From: Kistimonas scapharcae
GTDB taxonomy: Bacteria > Pseudomonadota > Gammaproteobacteria > Pseudomonadales > Endozoicomonadaceae
Assembly (NCBI RefSeq): GCF_039540975.1
Contig: NZ_BAABFL010000437.1
Coordinates: 1-23,479 of the forward strand
Reading direction: 5' to 3'
DNA length: 23,479 nucleotides
Shown: piece by piece, positions 21,084 to 23,479 of the stretch
How positions within the stretch are numbered: position 1 is the stretch's first letter
Layout of the letters: the number at the start of each line of letters is the position of its first letter
The notes under the pieces: model-generated
The model's database searches: none
The model's input: the letters and a program-made list of their open reading frames with translations, nothing else
What the model was told of the DNA's origin: nothing
Program-made: the position numbers and the translations under genes

Positions 21084-22460
21084 ATGAGTCAGCAAGTAGA
21101 CACAGTGATCAAGCATGGTCAGCTGGTATTGGAAACCGGTGTCGTTCATGGGGCGATTGCCCTGAAGGATGGCAAAATTGTTGCCATCACAACCAATGAA
21201 TCAGCGCCAGACGCCCGTCGTGAAATTGATGCAACCGGGTTGGTCGTTATGCCGGGGATGGTGGATCCCCACGCCCATATCTGGGAGCCGACGCATTACC
21301 CGGAGCGGGAGGATTATCTCACTGGCACCCAGGCCGCGGCGGCAGGCGGGATCACTACATTGATTGAAATGCCGCTTTCCGTACCACCAGTCACGAACAG
21401 GGAAGCCTTTGAATACAAGCGTGAGATTGTTGAAAAGAAAACAGTCGTTGATGTGGCGTTCTGGGGGGCGCTGACGGAGAAATCCACAGGACACTATGAA
21501 GAATTGAACGACTGTGGTTGTGTTGCCTATAAGGTCTTTATTCCTTATGCGAGCCCGGATTATCCACATACACCGGATTACGCCCTGCTGAAATCCATGG
21601 AAGAGATCAGTCGTTTTGGTGGTCTGGTCGGCGTGCATGCCGAGAATGCGGATATCCTGTTTAATCGCCAGAAAGAATTCGAAGAGAAAGGCATCTTCAA
21701 TGGTACAGCCCATGAACAGGCGCGACCGGAAATAGCCGAGGTAGAAGCAATCAGTCGCGTCATCCTGTTTGCAGAACACACCGGGTGTCGTCTGCATATC
21801 TGTCACTTATCCACAATCAAGGCGCGAGCACTGATCAAACAGGCACGGGCAAGGGGCGTGGATGTTACCGTGGAAACCTGTCCACATTATCTCGTGCTGG
21901 ATACCATGGATCTTGAAGAACACGGAGGTTTCGCCAAGTGCAATCCGCCGCTCAGAAGTCCGGAAAATCGTGAATTATTGTGGGAGATGCTCAAGGCCGG
22001 TGAGTTCGACATGATCGGTACTGACCATACGCCCTATACCGACGAAGACCGTCTGAAGCATGGCGACAATATCTGGAAAATGCCGCCGGGGATTGGCGGG
22101 ATGGATCTGATGCTGCCGCTGATGCTGGATGAGGGCTATCACAAGCGGGGCGTCAGTCTGGAACAACTGGCGAAATTGATGGCGACACAACCAGCCCGGC
22201 GGTTCGACCTGCCGCACAAAGGCGCACTGAACCTGGGCAATGATGCAGACATTGTACTGGTCGACCTGGATGCCGAATGGACGTACACCTGGGCCAATTC
22301 CTATGCCAAGGCCAAATGCATCCACAGCCCGTATGAAGGGAAAAGATTAAAAGGCAAAGTGGTAGAAACACTGGTGCGAGGAAACACGGTTTATCGACAG
22401 GGTGAAGTATTGGCAAAGCCGGGCAGCGGACATTTGAACACTCGTAGAATGATAGAGTAA
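21084..22460 (+). CDS. allB: Allantoinase
   Basis: The 458-residue enzyme hydrolyses the ring of allantoin to allantoate by family. It follows E. coli AllB closely: GMVDPHAHIWEP (His63, His65), AAAAGGITTLIEMPL, AYKVF (Lys150), VHAEN (His185), HICHLS (His241), ETCPHYLVLD, AKCNPPLR and GTDHTPY (Asp314). I chose the ATG at 21084, which has AAGGAA upstream, over a TTG at 21042. It is the last gene of the carrier 2 operon. Its product feeds the allC-like enzyme. An imperfect hairpin follows the stop. Confidence 0.88.
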   Translation: MSQQVDTVIKHGQLVLETGVVHGAIALKDGKIVAITTNESAPDARREIDATGLVVMPGMVDPHAHIWEPTHYPEREDYLTGTQAAAAGGITTLIEMPLSVPPVTNREAFEYKREIVEKKTVVDVAFWGALTEKSTGHYEELNDCGCVAYKVFIPYASPDYPHTPDYALLKSMEEISRFGGLVGVHAENADILFNRQKEFEEKGIFNGTAHEQARPEIAEVEAISRVILFAEHTGCRLHICHLSTIKARALIKQARARGVDVTVETCPHYLVLDTMDLEEHGGFAKCNPPLRSPENRELLWEMLKAGEFDMIGTDHTPYTDEDRLKHGDNIWKMPPGIGGMDLMLPLMLDEGYHKRGVSLEQLAKLMATQPARRFDLPHKGALNLGNDADIVLVDLDAEWTYTWANSYAKAKCIHSPYEGKRLKGKVVETLVRGNTVYRQGEVLAKPGSGHLNTRRMIE

Positions 22461-22499
22461 GAAAATCATTCAGGTCTCCCGACATGGGAGGCCTGAATG
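22461..22499 (-). terminator. Hairpin between convergent allB and the right-end ORF
   Basis: CATTCAGG-T-CTCCC and GGGAG-G-CCTGAATG pair around a 5-base loop. The U-rich side (ATTTTC) lies on the minus strand, so it should end transcription of the minus-strand ORF; it may also act on allB. Confidence 0.6.
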
Positions 22500-22503
22500 T
22501 TCA

Positions 22504-23217
22504 TCATTCCTGTTCATGGAATACAGACCTTTCTACATCCATATCAGCATGGATCATTGTTCCGCTGTGTACTGAAGTATCAGAGCTTTCAACACTTGAT
22601 TGAAATTTTAAGCTGGTAAAGATTCGATCTTCACTTTTCACTTCGGTGATTAAGTTAATCAAGAATTTAGGATAAAAAGTCTGATAGTTTTGATAATAAC
22701 GATCTGCTTTCTCGACCATTTCGCGATGATAAAAAGGATAGATGCTTGGAAAATGCTCTCTAATGAGTACCTCTGAAAACTCATGTTCTTTTAAAATATC
22801 AATGATTTTGATTGTTTCTGTTTGGTACTGCCTGTTACTTCTTAAGGCACAATGAATACTCTGAAATAAATCTAGATGTATTGTGTCTATTTCATTGAAT
22901 AATTGGATAAACTCTGGTTTTAATTGATTGTTTTGATCCATACAGAGTTCTCTGTATTTACCATAAACGATCAAGACTATGTGGATGAAGCAGCAGAGTC
23001 TTCCCTTTGCGTCTGCAAGACTTCTTGGGGTATCTTTCAGCTCGTGAAATGAATGATTAACCTTGTCCATTAAGTGGTGTTTTAATCCCGATACATTAAA
23101 CTTTTTCTTAACCCAAATTAGACAACAGTTATTATTAGTATGTATTTGTTGGGAAAGTTGAGCAAACAGGTCACGATACTGTGAGTAAGCGGATTCTGCT
23201 GAATTCTGCCTGATCAT
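22504..23217 (-). CDS. Uncharacterised protein, 5' end probably disrupted by an IS3-family element
   Basis: From the first ATG (23217) the product is 237 residues, largely helical, with FHELKDTPRSLADAKGRLCC, YGKYRELCMDQ and FYHREMVEKADRYYQNYQ stretches. I recognise no family. The same frame stays open upstream for 61 more codons to about 23400, rich in Ser, Thr, Pro and Gln, with no ATG, GTG or TTG start. It then meets the proposed end of an IS3-family element. The original gene therefore probably began further upstream and has lost its start, though re-initiation at 23217 is possible. The region is AT-richer than the ureide genes, suggesting foreign origin. Confidence 0.6.
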   Translation of the reverse strand: MIRQNSAESAYSQYRDLFAQLSQQIHTNNNCCLIWVKKKFNVSGLKHHLMDKVNHSFHELKDTPRSLADAKGRLCCFIHIVLIVYGKYRELCMDQNNQLKPEFIQLFNEIDTIHLDLFQSIHCALRSNRQYQTETIKIIDILKEHEFSEVLIREHFPSIYPFYHREMVEKADRYYQNYQTFYPKFLINLITEVKSEDRIFTSLKFQSSVESSDTSVHSGTMIHADMDVERSVFHEQE

Positions 23218-23401
23218 GCGGGTGGTAGTTGCTGCCTGAGAAGTGTGTCTTGGAGATATTGTCTGTGTTGAGGCCTCTCCAAAAGCAACCTTCCTGAATG
23301 TATGATGGGGCGTTGAAGGAGACGCAGGCGTTAAGCTTTGAGCTTGAGATGTTGGACTGGCGGGAGCGGTATGATAAGAGCTGCTGGTGTGCTCTGTGAT
23401 C

Positions 23402-23479
23402 TGAAGCAGTAAAAATGGACATCCGCCTAAGCTGCCTTTGCCAACTCAAAATTCATGGGAGTCATATACCCCAATGAAC
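23402..23479 (-). mobile_element. Terminus of an IS3-family insertion sequence (partial)
   Basis: The inward sequence begins TGAAGCAGTAAAAATGGACA, with the TG typical of IS3-family ends. It is followed by the end of a transposase frame. The other terminus is outside the window. Confidence 0.6.
23427..23479 (-). CDS. IS3-family transposase OrfB, C-terminal fragment
   Basis: The last 17 codons before the TAG (23429-23427) read SLGYMTPMNFELAKAA, the characteristic tail of IS3-family integrase-core transposases (the (S/A)LGY.(S/T)PM.F segment). The rest of the gene lies beyond the right edge. It belongs to the element whose terminus is at about 23402. Confidence 0.75.
   Translation of the reverse strand, partial: SLGYMTPMNFELAKAA

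Noticed and set aside
23171..23449. 92-residue minus-strand ORF
   Set aside because: It overlaps the other open frame and crosses the IS3 terminus; the overlapping frame has the better composition and continues into the 237-residue ORF.

Overview
The window reads as a chromosomal segment of a host-associated gammaproteobacterium. Proteins such as (S)-ureidoglycine aminohydrolase, GstB-type glutathione transferase and the YfcC-family carriers look gammaproteobacterial. An ankyrin-repeat protein, a eukaryotic-like protein kinase and Cys-rich membrane proteins carrying PPxY motifs resemble the accessory repertoire of marine symbionts such as Endozoicomonas. The genus is an inference; no rRNA or marker gene is present.

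Left part (1-8.2 kb) is an accessory, partly AT-rich region. It holds an ankyrin-repeat protein (-), an SDR oxidoreductase (+), three paralogous Cys-rich double-hairpin membrane proteins (-; two with four PPxY motifs each), an IS630-family element whose transposase is split by a frame change at an A8 run, a two-TM K+ channel with a cytoplasmic nucleotide-binding-like domain (+) and a Ser/Thr kinase (-) that overlaps the channel gene by 4 bases tail to tail. All three Cys-rich paralogues are preceded by an extracytoplasmic-stress-type promoter (GGAACTT-N16-TCCA or a close variant) about 85-115 bases before the start codon.

Middle and right part (8.4-22.5 kb) is a ureide (allantoin-type) catabolic island. 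It comprises asparaginase, a GntR/FCD regulator, allE plus an aspartate-carbamoyltransferase-like enzyme, a GstB-like transferase, an orphan ribbon-helix-helix protein, a divergent allC-like amidohydrolase, and two YfcC-type carriers. The second carrier leads an operon with two allantoinase-like amidohydrolases. Together these could import a ureide, open the allantoin ring, and take allantoate through ureidoglycine to ureidoglycolate; the later steps to oxalurate are not in the window. The carbamoyltransferase keeps the carbamoyl-phosphate site but lacks the aspartate-binding motif, so a catabolic phosphorolysis of a ureido compound is a reasonable hypothesis.

Three promoters in this island (before allE and each carrier) share one layout: an FNR/ANR-like box, a -10 near +35 from the box start (weaker and shifted in one case), and two TTGNTANCAA dyads exactly 22 bp apart covering the start site. 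Related dyads sit before gntR and allC. This suggests GntR repression combined with anaerobic (FNR-type) activation.

Between the two carriers lies an unrecognised minus-strand gene interrupted by nine copies of an 8-bp repeat. Its C-terminal part is in another frame and would be joined by loss of one repeat unit or gain of two, a layout typical of phase variation. The right end (22.5-23.5 kb) is AT-rich. It carries an unrecognised minus-strand ORF whose 5' end runs into the terminus of an IS3-family element, of which only the last 17 transposase codons lie in the window.
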